Shown here: piece by piece, positions 39,962 through 48,844 of the stretch
Layout of the letters: each line of letters opens with the position of its first letter
Position numbering within the stretch: position 1 is the stretch's first letter
From: Leishmania infantum JPCM5
Taxonomy: Eukaryota > Euglenozoa > Kinetoplastea > Trypanosomatida > Trypanosomatidae
Length of the DNA stretch: 64,000 nt
Reading direction: 5' to 3'
Assembly: GCF_000002875.2 (NCBI RefSeq)
Contig: NC_009420.2
Coordinates: 370,001-434,000 of the forward strand
Made by a program: the position numbers and the translations under genes
Notes under the pieces: model-generated
The model's database searches: none
The model's input: the letters and a program-made list of their open reading frames with translations, nothing else
Told to the model about the DNA's origin: nothing

Positions 39962-41170
39962 CCGCAAATGGGCACATGCGGCAGCGGACCCAGCCAAGAG
40001 GAGTGGTGGGCTGCAGGGAAGAGAGCGTCTCTGCTTCTCTGTCGCTCCCCCGCCGCTCTCTTTCTGTAGCCTTCTCTCTCTTTGCTATGTGCTCCCTTCA
40101 CGCTTCGCGCCGTGCCACCTCCCCCGTCTTCTCCCTTACCCTCTGCGTCATGGCGACACTGCGCAGTTGACACCGCTGCTGCCGGGTTGGTGTCCGCTGT
40201 TGTGCGTGCAGGAGTGCCGTTCCACGTTGGGCCAGTCGTTGGCTGCTATGTAAACTAGCAGATTGCCTTGCTTTCTTAGGCTCTTGCGCTTGTCAGAGTA
40301 TCTGGGCGTGAGTGCGTGTGTGCCGGTGTGGGTGTGGGTGGGTGTGCTTGTCTGCGTCCTTGTGCGTTTGTTCGTGGATTGAGGATGGACGTTTCTTGTG
40401 TTACGATAGTTTGATGAAGGACAAGCCAGTAAGCGCGCCACGTGGGGTGAGAAGAGGTGCTGGATTGCCTCCTCTGCTCACAGGCTGCCGGCGGAGCATT
40501 ACTGCAGGGGTCTCTGCTCTATGGCGGTGGCCGCACGCCCATGAAAGTGAGCAGCTGCGCATCTCCATCCCCTCCATGCCGCTGTGTGTATGTGTGTGGA
40601 TGAGGTAAGGGTCACGGTGCGTTTTGATGCCGTTCAGTGCCGCACTGCTTCTGTTTGGCTCCTCTGTCACCGTTTTCCGTTTTGTCATGTCGCCTCACCA
40701 CATTCTGCACTCGCATGTCTCTCTCTCGCATTCCCTCTCTGCGTCCGTGATGGACTGCACACCGTATGAGAACGCCGGAGTCTTGCGCGACACGGCGAGA
40801 GAGTCGGAGAAGGGGTCTCGGCACTTGTGTGGCCTGTGCCGTCTCCTTGTGTTGAACTACCGTGGCTTTGTCTTTCCCGCGTCTCTGCCGGTTGCGTGGC
40901 GGACTGCGCGTTTTGCCTGGCCGCCTAGAGCCTGTATTGGCACGCACACGTCTCGTCGGTAGAACCACGACCCTTCCGGCCGCCCTTCCGCGCACAGGGC
41001 TTAATGGCTCGCCATTACTTCCAGGCGTTATTTGTTCTGCGAGGAAAGACCGCCGCTGCACTGGCACATCGGCGCGTGCCGCAGTTGTCGTCGGCTTCAC
41101 ATTTTCCTCGTCTCTACATCGCTTTATCAGTGACGCGCTTGACGGAGCACCTTGGGCTTGTCGGTGCAGC
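39962..41170 (+). other. 1.2 kb spacer before the editing endonuclease
   Basis: UTR-like, with GT-rich sequence at 40310-40380. The downstream frame is open from GTG 40862 but has no ATG until 41171. ATTTTCCTCG to TTTATCAG, ending at 41130, is a good acceptor with a 40-nt ATG-free leader. Confidence 0.65.
41101..41130 (+). promoter_or_regulatory. probable trans-splice acceptor
   Basis: Pyrimidine-rich stretch ending in TTTATCAG with AG at 41129-41130. The first ATG after it is the inferred start at 41171. Confidence 0.55.
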
Positions 41171-42934
41171 ATGAACCGCTGTAGTGTAAAGAGGCGCCTT
41201 TCGCTGCGGCTGCCAGTGGTGCCGACTGCAGGCCTCCTGCGGCGAGCACCACGAGCAGCAGGCACGCGCAGCGGCAGCGGTGCACTTTGTGTCGCTGCTG
41301 CGCCCATCGGCAGTAGCACCAGCCTCGTTAGCTCCTCTGGCCGGAAGGCTCCCGTGTACTACAACTTTGCCACGCCGGTGAGTGTGCTCCGTGATGCGGC
41401 GGGTGGTGAAAGTGTGTCTCACCGACGCCAACGCCGCGAGGCGCCGGCTCGAGAGGGAAGGCTGCTACTTGTGGCGCCGCGCACGCCGAATCCGAACGAC
41501 CCGCTTCAGCGACTGAACATTTTTCGACGCGAGTTTTCCGATTTCAGCAGCGCCGCAAAGCTCAATCAGAATATCATGGTGAGCGTCGACACGAGCACGC
41601 GCCGCTTCCTCGAAATGTTCTGTGACTTTGATGCCAAACGCTGCAAGCTGTGCAATGAGACGTTCTTGCAGTGGCACATCCACGCCAACGGCATTCCGCA
41701 CGTGGGGCGAGAAGGGATGCTGCTGGAGCTTGTTCGCCCGTATTGTGGAACTCCGGATGAACTAATAGACATGTGGTGGCAGCGGCTGAACTCGTGCGCT
41801 GCGTTTCACCGGATTCCCGCCCTGAGTCACGACAACCCACACGAGCGCAAGCGGCGTCTGCTATATCTGCTGAAGGTGCTGAAAGACCGCGGCATCCTTG
41901 TAGAGACGTTCAACGTGAGTGACAACCAGTCCACCAACTCAGCGCGCTCGTGGGAGTTTGAGAGGCTCGAGTTCGTGGGCGACAATGTGGTCAAGTACGT
42001 GCTGAACAGCATTATTTCCTGTGCATTTCCACCTCACGAGGGCGGCACAAAAGGAAAGATGACGTGCTTTCAGTTCGTGATGGACGGCAACGATGGCTTG
42101 GCACGCGGCTACGACCACCTCGACCTCCAGCAGCTCGCCTCCAGCCCTAGGGTAGTCAGCAAATTCAAGAGTGACATTGTCGAGACCCTGTTCGCGGAGC
42201 TGCAGATGTACCTGTGGAGCACGCAGCACGATGTCGGCACCTGTCCTCTTGTGTTTCCATTTACGAAAGATATTTACACCCTGCGGGCGCTGGTGCAGCA
42301 TGCGCTGTACGAGCTAGCTATTGAACTCTTTCTCTACCACATTCGCCACATTAACGGCATGCTACAACGCGTGATGCGAGAGAATCACCTGCAGTTCGTA
42401 AAAGCAGATTCCACGCTGAAGCCAAGGGCGGGCGCAAGGGCCGGGAGTTTGGGCGTGAGCACGCGCCGTGGTGACTGGAGCGATGACGACGATGACTACG
42501 ACTGCCCGCAAAGCTACGGTGCGCCGGCGGTGCCCGCCCCCACGGCGGCCCTCATGAAGGTGCGCTGCGAGCGCACCCACCTGAAGGGCACCGGTGCGGC
42601 GCTGTTCTTTGCCTCGACAAACTACGATAGCTTCAAGCACGTGGTACCGATCGGTGGCCTTTTGCCGCGGCCATTTGCGCGGGAGGATTTGTCAGTGATC
42701 CCAAACTACATGCCGCACCTCCGGCGCGATGGCGCGATGACGCTGAGGATGAGGAGGGCCGGGAATGCCGGCTGGTCGACCCTGCACGGCACAGCAGCAG
42801 CTCTCGCCACGAGGGAAGGCGTTGCCGGCGGTCTCGCCCTAAGTGCCGGCATCACACCTCGTGTGGGCAGCGAGCCAGTACGCTTGTCCGTTCCGCGTCT
42901 CAAGGACGAGGAGCTCATTCCAGAGCTGATCTAA
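41171..42934 (+). CDS. KREN2: mitochondrial RNA-editing RNase III endonuclease (KREN2-like)
   Basis: A 587-aa protein with the architecture of the kinetoplastid editosome endonucleases, which cleave mitochondrial pre-mRNA-guide RNA duplexes before U insertion or deletion. The basic N-terminus (MNRCSVKRRLSLRLPVV) fits mitochondrial import. A U1-like zinc finger, C-x2-C-x9-H-x5-H (CKLCNETF...HANGIPH), lies near residue 157. The RNase III signature FERLEFVGDNVVKYVL at about 262-277 keeps the catalytic Glu and Asp. The second catalytic pair fits SDIVETLF near 333 (Asp-x-x-Glu). These intact residues argue for an active enzyme rather than a KREPB4/5-type degenerate partner. A weak dsRNA-binding-like region may follow residue 450. 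The choice of KREN2 over KREN3 or KREN1 rests on remembered T. brucei gene order and is less certain than the family. Confidence 0.8.
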   Translation: MNRCSVKRRLSLRLPVVPTAGLLRRAPRAAGTRSGSGALCVAAAPIGSSTSLVSSSGRKAPVYYNFATPVSVLRDAAGGESVSHRRQRREAPAREGRLLLVAPRTPNPNDPLQRLNIFRREFSDFSSAAKLNQNIMVSVDTSTRRFLEMFCDFDAKRCKLCNETFLQWHIHANGIPHVGREGMLLELVRPYCGTPDELIDMWWQRLNSCAAFHRIPALSHDNPHERKRRLLYLLKVLKDRGILVETFNVSDNQSTNSARSWEFERLEFVGDNVVKYVLNSIISCAFPPHEGGTKGKMTCFQFVMDGNDGLARGYDHLDLQQLASSPRVVSKFKSDIVETLFAELQMYLWSTQHDVGTCPLVFPFTKDIYTLRALVQHALYELAIELFLYHIRHINGMLQRVMRENHLQFVKADSTLKPRAGARAGSLGVSTRRGDWSDDDDDYDCPQSYGAPAVPAPTAALMKVRCERTHLKGTGAALFFASTNYDSFKHVVPIGGLLPRPFAREDLSVIPNYMPHLRRDGAMTLRMRRAGNAGWSTLHGTAAALATREGVAGGLALSAGITPRVGSEPVRLSVPRLKDEELIPELI

Positions 42935-44209
42935 GCGCCTCACCGGTGCGCCTCTCCTTATGTGTCTCTTCTTTATTTGGGGCCTCACTTCCCCGCCTCT
43001 TCCTCCATCTCGAACACGAGAGAGCTGGTCGAAGTGGCTCGGGTCGCATGCGGGGGAGTAGGTTAGCAGATGCAAGAGACAAGAAGACGAGCTTGCAGCG
43101 CTACAACAGCGACTCTGGACAACTGAGATACAAACGCAGACAAACTCACTCATGGTGACACCGCACATACTCACAACATGCACGAAGCTCTATGGAGAAT
43201 CACATCAACGACAACAAAAAGAAACCCTGGGTGGGGGGCATGCTGGGGTGCAGGTGTGGAGGTGACGCTGCCCTTCGACGAGCTGGCAGGCGAGGCGCCT
43301 CCACTGTACAAGGCGAAGGGCGCGAATGAAGAGACGAAGTCTCAGGAGTCGTTTTTTTTTTCGTATCTCAGAGCCCCACCCCCCTCCTCACACACACACA
43401 CGCGCACACTTTCCTCCCCTCTTATATCCGTTGTCTACCCCTCTTTCCCGTTTTTGTGCAGCGTGTGTGCGTGCGCGAGTGGGCTTGCTAAGTCTGCAGG
43501 AGAGAGGATGGGCCAGGGGTAACAGAGGCTCTCGTTACAGGTCCATGCTGTGGTCTATTGTGTGCACTCATGTCGATCCGTGTCAAGTATCACTGCGGAC
43601 GCTTTCCTCCTTTCTGGTCGCGTGCTTCGCTGCTCATTTCTTCTCTCTCTTCCCTCCTCTCCGTGCGCTGTGACACCCGCAGCCGCATAGAACTTCAAAA
43701 AGGTGCGCGCGTGTCGCACAACACAGTGACGTGCCATCCGCTCAGTTGTCTCACTATTCCTTCGTTTTCTTTTCATGCGCCGTTATCAGACACCTACCGC
43801 ACCCGTCCTCGCCTTACATACGCATACCTCATAGAGGTCAAGCTTCCTTCACCCATACAGACACGCAGACGGAGACCCTACCGAGTGCATCAGTGGACTT
43901 TCCACAAGGGAGTTTGCGCCGCCGCTCTCGCGCGACAGCGGATAGACCTGCACATTTTCATCACCATCACTACACGAGGGGCCGACTATCTCACGCCTTC
44001 TCGCACCGTCTGCGTTCCTCCTCGGGCACCACTGCAGTTCCTTGCTGACACACTCTGTGCCACTCTCTCTCTCCCCTCCGCAGAGTTGGGGCGTCGTCGC
44101 TTTGCTGTCGTATACCGGCCACCAAGCCGCTCTGCTGTTTTCGTCTTTTTTTTTATTGGGTTGCAGCGTAACCGCATCGACGACGCCGCAACGGGCGGCT
44201 GCACTTGTC
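42935..44209 (+). other. 1.3 kb spacer
   Basis: No supportable gene. It contains an AC/GC-alternating stretch near 43389-43410 and pyrimidine-rich sequence. A T9 tract with TTGCAG ends at 44166, 43 nt before the next ATG. Confidence 0.7.
44140..44166 (+). promoter_or_regulatory. strong trans-splice acceptor
   Basis: TTTTCGTC, then a run of T, then ATTGGGTTGCAG, with AG at 44165-44166. The leader to the ATG at 44210 has no upstream ATG. The acceptor lies inside the longer TTG-started frame and therefore excludes it. Confidence 0.65.
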
Positions 44210-47200
44210 ATGATCACGGCTCGGTCACCTTATCAAGTGTACAAGGCGACGGACGTTAATGGTACCGTCGCCAATTTCAACTCGCTGCCGTCGGAGGAGC
44301 TGCTGCCGTACAAGATCCTGTCGTCTGAGGAGACATTGTTGGCGTCACTCTTTGTTGTCGAAGGCAACGAGGAACAACGAGAGAGGTACGCTGTCTCAGC
44401 CCTGCACGCCGCGAGGGTGTATATTTCTCACCTCATCAGCTACATCCCTCTCTCCGCACGCTCGCAGACGGCAAAGAAAGTCCAGATCAACATTGACGCG
44501 GTCGTGCGCACCGTTATGCTCTTCGCCGCCAACGCGGAATTGCTGCAGAGCGTCAAGAAAATGGTACTCACGAACGCCTCGGGGGAGCAGGTGTCACTGA
44601 AGGATCTCTCAGACCTGGAAGGCGCCCTGAATGCGATGGAAAAAGTGTACCGGCAGAAGGCGAAAGGGGCTGGGGAGAAGGTGGACATGCTGCGCAAGGT
44701 TGCGCCAGAACCGGTGATCGTCTCATCCAGCGCCGCAAAGTCGCAAGGTACTACGCCATTGACGGCGGGAGAGGACAGCGGCAACGCTGCGTCGAACTCG
44801 ACCGGCTGTTCTCGGCAGCGCCGCCGTCGCTCAGAGTCCACCGACGGCCCTGCCGGCCACGCAGACTTGCACAGTGACGCCGCCGCCCTCAAGGTGGCGA
44901 AGATCGAGGGCGGCACAGGCAATGCTCCTCTCGCCGCTGTGTATGCCCCAAAGGTGTCTGGCGGGCCCAAGAGCGTGCGCACCGGCCTGCGTGGCGGCCT
45001 CGTGTGGGGCCGCCTCCGCGGTCTGACAAACAACGAAAAGAAGGTGGCCGCTATGTTGCAAGCCATGATTCAGGTACTCGGGCACATCTTCGCGACCAAG
45101 TTCAACGACCTCGTACCCATCTTCGACATGCTCGACGAGCGACTCAGGGCGGTACAGGCCATCATCGATGCCGAACGCGCCCAGTACAAGGCGAAGGAGG
45201 ACAAACGAATTCCAGAACCATTTCACGAGGTCACCCTGGATGCCGTGCAGCTTGCTCTGCAGCATTCGAGTGAAACCTTCCGCAACGACGAGGAGTGCCG
45301 CTACGAGCTCGATGAGGACTTGCTGCACCCCATCGCCCACGCGTGTCTGCGTGTTATCAACCACATCGAGGGCTTCTCGACCGAGCCCTTCAAAGGCCCG
45401 ACACCAGAGGAATTGTTGAAGAAGCAGCAGCTGCGGGATGCCGCACGGGCCAAGCGCGAGGAGGCAAAGCGCCGGATTCTGGAAAAGGCGGAGGCCAAGG
45501 CAGAACTGGAGCGCAAGAAAGAGGAGGAGCGACAGCTAATGCGGCGGCGTCTTGGCGACGGCAGTGACGAGCACGAGAAGGATCTTGAAGAGGACACCAC
45601 GCTCGTCACTCCGTCCACGTTAGGGTACGTGGCCTACACCGCAGAGCTGCCGCTTGGCACCCCTGAACTGTTCGAAAAGGCGCTGTATGTGTGGAGCATG
45701 CTCTCCTCGGTGCCGCGTGCACTGAATCTGTCGCAGATGCACTTTGCCACCTTCGTTAAGGGCATCGAGTGCGTGGACCAGGACGCGAATGGGCTGATGG
45801 AGGAGGTGACCAAGTGTCTGCTCGACGTTTCAATGGAAAGCGTTCGCCTCCGCTCTCCGGGGACGCCGCGTATCGTCACTCGCGGGAAGAACTGGTTCGA
45901 TGCGCTTGTCGAGTTCGTTGGAGTGGCCAGTGGAAACAAAAAGAAGCGGCGGCAGCAGCAGCGCCGGGTTTCCAGCACGGAAGACGAGGAGGAGATTGAC
46001 AGCGACAGCGACAGCGACGCGTCCTCCTCGACATCGTCGTCGTCGTCGTCCTTTTCTTCGAAAGAGACGGACGCCAAAACGTCGGCTGAGGAGGAGGACA
46101 CGTCACCAGAGAAGCCGGCAGCTGCCATGGCGACGAGAGGCGAAGGCGCCGCGGAGGCAGCCGCCGAAGAGGAGGTGGATACAGATCCGTTCTCCCTGGA
46201 GCTGAAGGCGACGATGGACAAGATAGCGGGGCTGCGCTCCTTGGCGTCGTGGGGCAACGTCGATGCCATTGATCGGCTCAATCTGCTTCAGTTCTGCGTG
46301 TTGGAGGCGCTTGGCAGCGACGAAGTGCGCAACGAAGCGGACCGTGTGCAGAAGGACCGCGAAGAGGAGGCACTGAACGCCGAGAAGAAGCTCAGGGAGA
46401 TTCGCGAGGAGGCGGAGAAGGAGTTAAAGGCGTTGTTGCGCACGCTGCCGTCCGTGGCATCCACGGCTGCCCGCAAAAAGAAGACACAGAACAGCACGCA
46501 AAAGGCCGAGCCAGTGACAAAGGAGGACAATCAGCACACCAACAACGCCGAGGATGAGAAGAAGGGCATCGACGAGGCGGAGGGGGATAGCGAGACGGCG
46601 ACGGGAAAGGACGTGAGGGAGACGGCGCAGAGGAATTTCGAGGCTGAGCGCGAAGCCATCCTCCAAGAAGTCGACCGCAAGCGTGAGGAGGTCTACGCGC
46701 GTCTGCTCGGCGTGCAGGATGGCAAGGACGACGGCGCCATTGTCGAGCCGCTTGGCATGGACCGCTATCGGCGCCTCTATTGGCGTTTTCCAATGGAGCG
46801 AGTAGTCTACGTGCAAAGTGTTCCGAACCTCACGGCCGTCACCTTTCCGGTCCTCGCAGAGCCGCCGGAGCTCAAGCAGCGCCGCGCCTCCTCGCGGTCG
46901 CTCTTACTCGATGACGAGGAGGAGATCTCCATGCTGGGCGGGCGGCGGCGTGGCGGCAGAGGTGCGACCGCGGCGGGCGATGCGGCCCGCGCGAAGGACG
47001 ACAAGGGTGTGGGCCAGACGAGGTGGGGTGTTATTCCACACGAATACCTCAGCACTTTTGTGCAAACCCTGGACCGTCGCGGGGAACGGGAGGCGCCGCT
47101 GCGGCACGCACTTGAGACGCTAGAGCCGTACCTTACTGCTTTGGAAGAGCCGCGAGAGGGGCGTGAGACGCGGGCCCGCGCGCACATGTTCGGGTATATG

Positions 47201-47230
47201 AACCTCCTAAAGGTCGACTTCACGTCCTAA
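44210..47230 (+). CDS. DDT/WHIM-domain protein, probable chromatin-remodelling subunit
   Basis: 1006 aa from the first ATG after a strong acceptor. At residues 483-540, GTPELFEKALYVWSMLSSVP, then LNLSQMHFATFVKGI fits the DDT fold pattern (hydrophobic-x-WxFL-x-F, then L-x-DDFxxAL-like). Residues 680-720 (IDRLNLLQFCVLEAL, then SDEVRNE) fit WHIM1. Residues 845-870 (LGMDRYRRLYWRFPMERVVYV) fit WHIM2, whose core is G-x-DR-x-RR-YW followed by an aromatic strand. This order, DDT-WHIM1-WHIM2, is that of ISWI partner subunits of the ACF1/BAZ/WSTF type, where WHIM packs against ISWI and measures linker DNA. No bromodomain or PHD finger is present. An acidic Ser/Asp/Glu tract lies near 590-640, and charged coiled coils lie at 410-460 and 730-780. 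The role is inferred; the domains are recognised by eye. Confidence 0.8.
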   Translation: MITARSPYQVYKATDVNGTVANFNSLPSEELLPYKILSSEETLLASLFVVEGNEEQRERYAVSALHAARVYISHLISYIPLSARSQTAKKVQINIDAVVRTVMLFAANAELLQSVKKMVLTNASGEQVSLKDLSDLEGALNAMEKVYRQKAKGAGEKVDMLRKVAPEPVIVSSSAAKSQGTTPLTAGEDSGNAASNSTGCSRQRRRRSESTDGPAGHADLHSDAAALKVAKIEGGTGNAPLAAVYAPKVSGGPKSVRTGLRGGLVWGRLRGLTNNEKKVAAMLQAMIQVLGHIFATKFNDLVPIFDMLDERLRAVQAIIDAERAQYKAKEDKRIPEPFHEVTLDAVQLALQHSSETFRNDEECRYELDEDLLHPIAHACLRVINHIEGFSTEPFKGPTPEELLKKQQLRDAARAKREEAKRRILEKAEAKAELERKKEEERQLMRRRLGDGSDEHEKDLEEDTTLVTPSTLGYVAYTAELPLGTPELFEKALYVWSMLSSVPRALNLSQMHFATFVKGIECVDQDANGLMEEVTKCLLDVSMESVRLRSPGTPRIVTRGKNWFDALVEFVGVASGNKKKRRQQQRRVSSTEDEEEIDSDSDSDASSSTSSSSSSFSSKETDAKTSAEEEDTSPEKPAAAMATRGEGAAEAAAEEEVDTDPFSLELKATMDKIAGLRSLASWGNVDAIDRLNLLQFCVLEALGSDEVRNEADRVQKDREEEALNAEKKLREIREEAEKELKALLRTLPSVASTAARKKKTQNSTQKAEPVTKEDNQHTNNAEDEKKGIDEAEGDSETATGKDVRETAQRNFEAEREAILQEVDRKREEVYARLLGVQDGKDDGAIVEPLGMDRYRRLYWRFPMERVVYVQSVPNLTAVTFPVLAEPPELKQRRASSRSLLLDDEEEISMLGGRRRGGRGATAAGDAARAKDDKGVGQTRWGVIPHEYLSTFVQTLDRRGEREAPLRHALETLEPYLTALEEPREGRETRARAHMFGYMNLLKVDFTS

Positions 47231-47735
47231 GCTAACAGAGGGCCTTCTTCTCCGCTATCTAGAGCACGGAGCTATCTCTGTCTCGAGCGCGACAGCCAGC
47301 GGCCGTACTTAGCGGTGGTCTCTAGAAAGGAATAGAATAAGCGCCCTCGCGTCTTTCCGTATGCAGGATGTGCCACATAATTAAGCCACAAACCGCTGTT
47401 TGTTCCCTGTTTTCCTTCTTCGTGTGCTGTAGCTTCTTACACACAGACCTACTGTAAAGCTGGATGAGCCCTGCATGTACTACGGGCAGAGCTGGTGGAG
47501 TTTTGGTTCCAACTGTGCTCTGCCCATATCGCGCGACGCTCTGCGCTGGCTGCACCGACCGTGCCATGACTTCTGGCTGCCCTACGGAACAACAGACCAT
47601 GCTCCCGGGAATCCCGAGCCGGGCCTCTTTTTACCGTGTTTCCACAAATCCTCCTCCTCTCGCGCTCTTTCCTGCTATACTGTGGTCGCGTATCATCATT
47701 CTCGCAAACTCTCCTCTTCACGTCATACAGCAGCC
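47231..47735 (+). other. 0.5 kb spacer before L24 copy 1
   Basis: Short spacer without coding signal. A pyrimidine-rich stretch (47625-47720) leads to CATACAGCAG right at the L24 start. The 5'UTR would be only 2-5 nt if these AGs are used. Confidence 0.65.
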
Positions 47736-48110
47736 ATGCGTACGATCGAGTGCGAGTTCTCCCACTTCGCGGTGCACCCCGGCCACGGCCGCCGGTACGT
47801 GCCGTTCGCGTTCCTGTCGACGAAGCCGGTGCTGACCTTCTCGCGGCCGAAGTGCTTCGCACTGTACATGCGCAAGAAGAACCCGCGCTTCATTCCGTGG
47901 ACGCGCACGTACCGCCGCATCCACCGCAAGACGACGACGGACCGCGTGAACCGCCGCCGCGCCGCGCGCGCGGTGAGGGTGCAGCGCGCGATCGTCGGTG
48001 CGGACCTGTCCTACATCCAGGAGGTGCGCGCGGCGCGCAAGGAGGACCGCTCCGCCAAGGCCAAGGCCATCCGCGCGGAGGTGGCCGAGCGCAAGGCCGC
48101 CAAGAAGTAG
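47736..48110 (+). CDS. RPL24: 60S ribosomal protein L24, copy 1
   Basis: 124-aa large-subunit protein of the L24e family, which bridges to the small subunit. Recognised from RTIECEFSHF, VHPGHGRRYVPF, then RPKCFALYMRKKNPRFIPW and TYRRIHRK, which follow eukaryotic L24e (PGHGRRY, then NPR-x-I-x-WT). The C-terminus is a Lys/Arg/Ala-rich helix. The archaeal zinc-binding cysteines are only partly retained. The coding sequence matches the copy at 53350 over its whole length by eye. Homology extends only about six bases upstream (GCAGCC) and about ten downstream of the stop. The start is fixed by family length and the adjacent acceptor. Confidence 0.97.
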   Translation: MRTIECEFSHFAVHPGHGRRYVPFAFLSTKPVLTFSRPKCFALYMRKKNPRFIPWTRTYRRIHRKTTTDRVNRRRAARAVRVQRAIVGADLSYIQEVRAARKEDRSAKAKAIRAEVAERKAAKK

Positions 48111-48844
48111 AGCTGTGCCGATGCTCGTCCTTTTGATGCATATTGCAATGGCCGCCCGCTGTCGCTAGCATGCGGGCGCGGACTTTGCGGTGTGCTGCAA
48201 CTGCCCTTGGTTGTGTTTCGTTTTGTTTTTGTCTTTGAGTAGCATTTGCAAGCAAGCAAAGAAAAAAAAAGGAGCCACGCTGCCGTGATGAACTTGTGGC
48301 AAATGAGGGAGCAGCTGGCCGCCTTCTGCGCCGTGTGTGTGCTTCACGTACTCCACTATGGGCACCGCTGGTCATGTCCGTGTTGTTGCGCGCGTCGCAT
48401 GTGCGGCTGGTACGTTATACCGAACGACGCCACGCAACATACATGTATTTGGGTTTTCTGCTGTTTGCTGGAATGCTTGAACGTTTGCGGATGCCTTTCA
48501 GTGTGAAGCTGGGCAGTGTTTCGTCTCGCACAGCGAGGCCTGCGCTGTGCGCCACCACCTTGCCCTATGTCGCATATGTGTGTTTTGTTTTCTTTGCACA
48601 GACATTGAATCGACATCCGCTTCTCTGCTTCTTCTGATGGTCGTGCTTTCCCAGCTGCAGTGCTGCCGCTGCTGCCTGAGCAGCTCGACGGCTGCTTGTC
48701 ACTGCTAGATTTTAAAAGAAACACTTTTATGCAGAGCACATAAAGAGTGCGTACCGTCGCACTGTGTCATGAGCTTCGGCTCAGGAATCTTCGCTGGCAT
48801 CGTTATCGCTGGCTAGCCAAGGTGTGGAGGCTTCGGTGGATGAG
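48111..48844 (+). other. 0.7 kb spacer
   Basis: L24 3'UTR and upstream region of the 578-aa gene. It contains an A-rich run near 48260 but no gene. The acceptor is uncertain: CTGCAG near 48660 or CTCAG at 48782. Confidence 0.65.

Noticed and set aside
40862..41170. N-terminal extension of the editing endonuclease
   Set aside because: No ATG in this part of the frame (begins at GTG), and a good acceptor ends at 41130.
44042..44209. 56-codon N-terminal extension of the DDT/WHIM protein
   Set aside because: Begins at TTG, is UTR-like and spans a strong splice acceptor at 44166.
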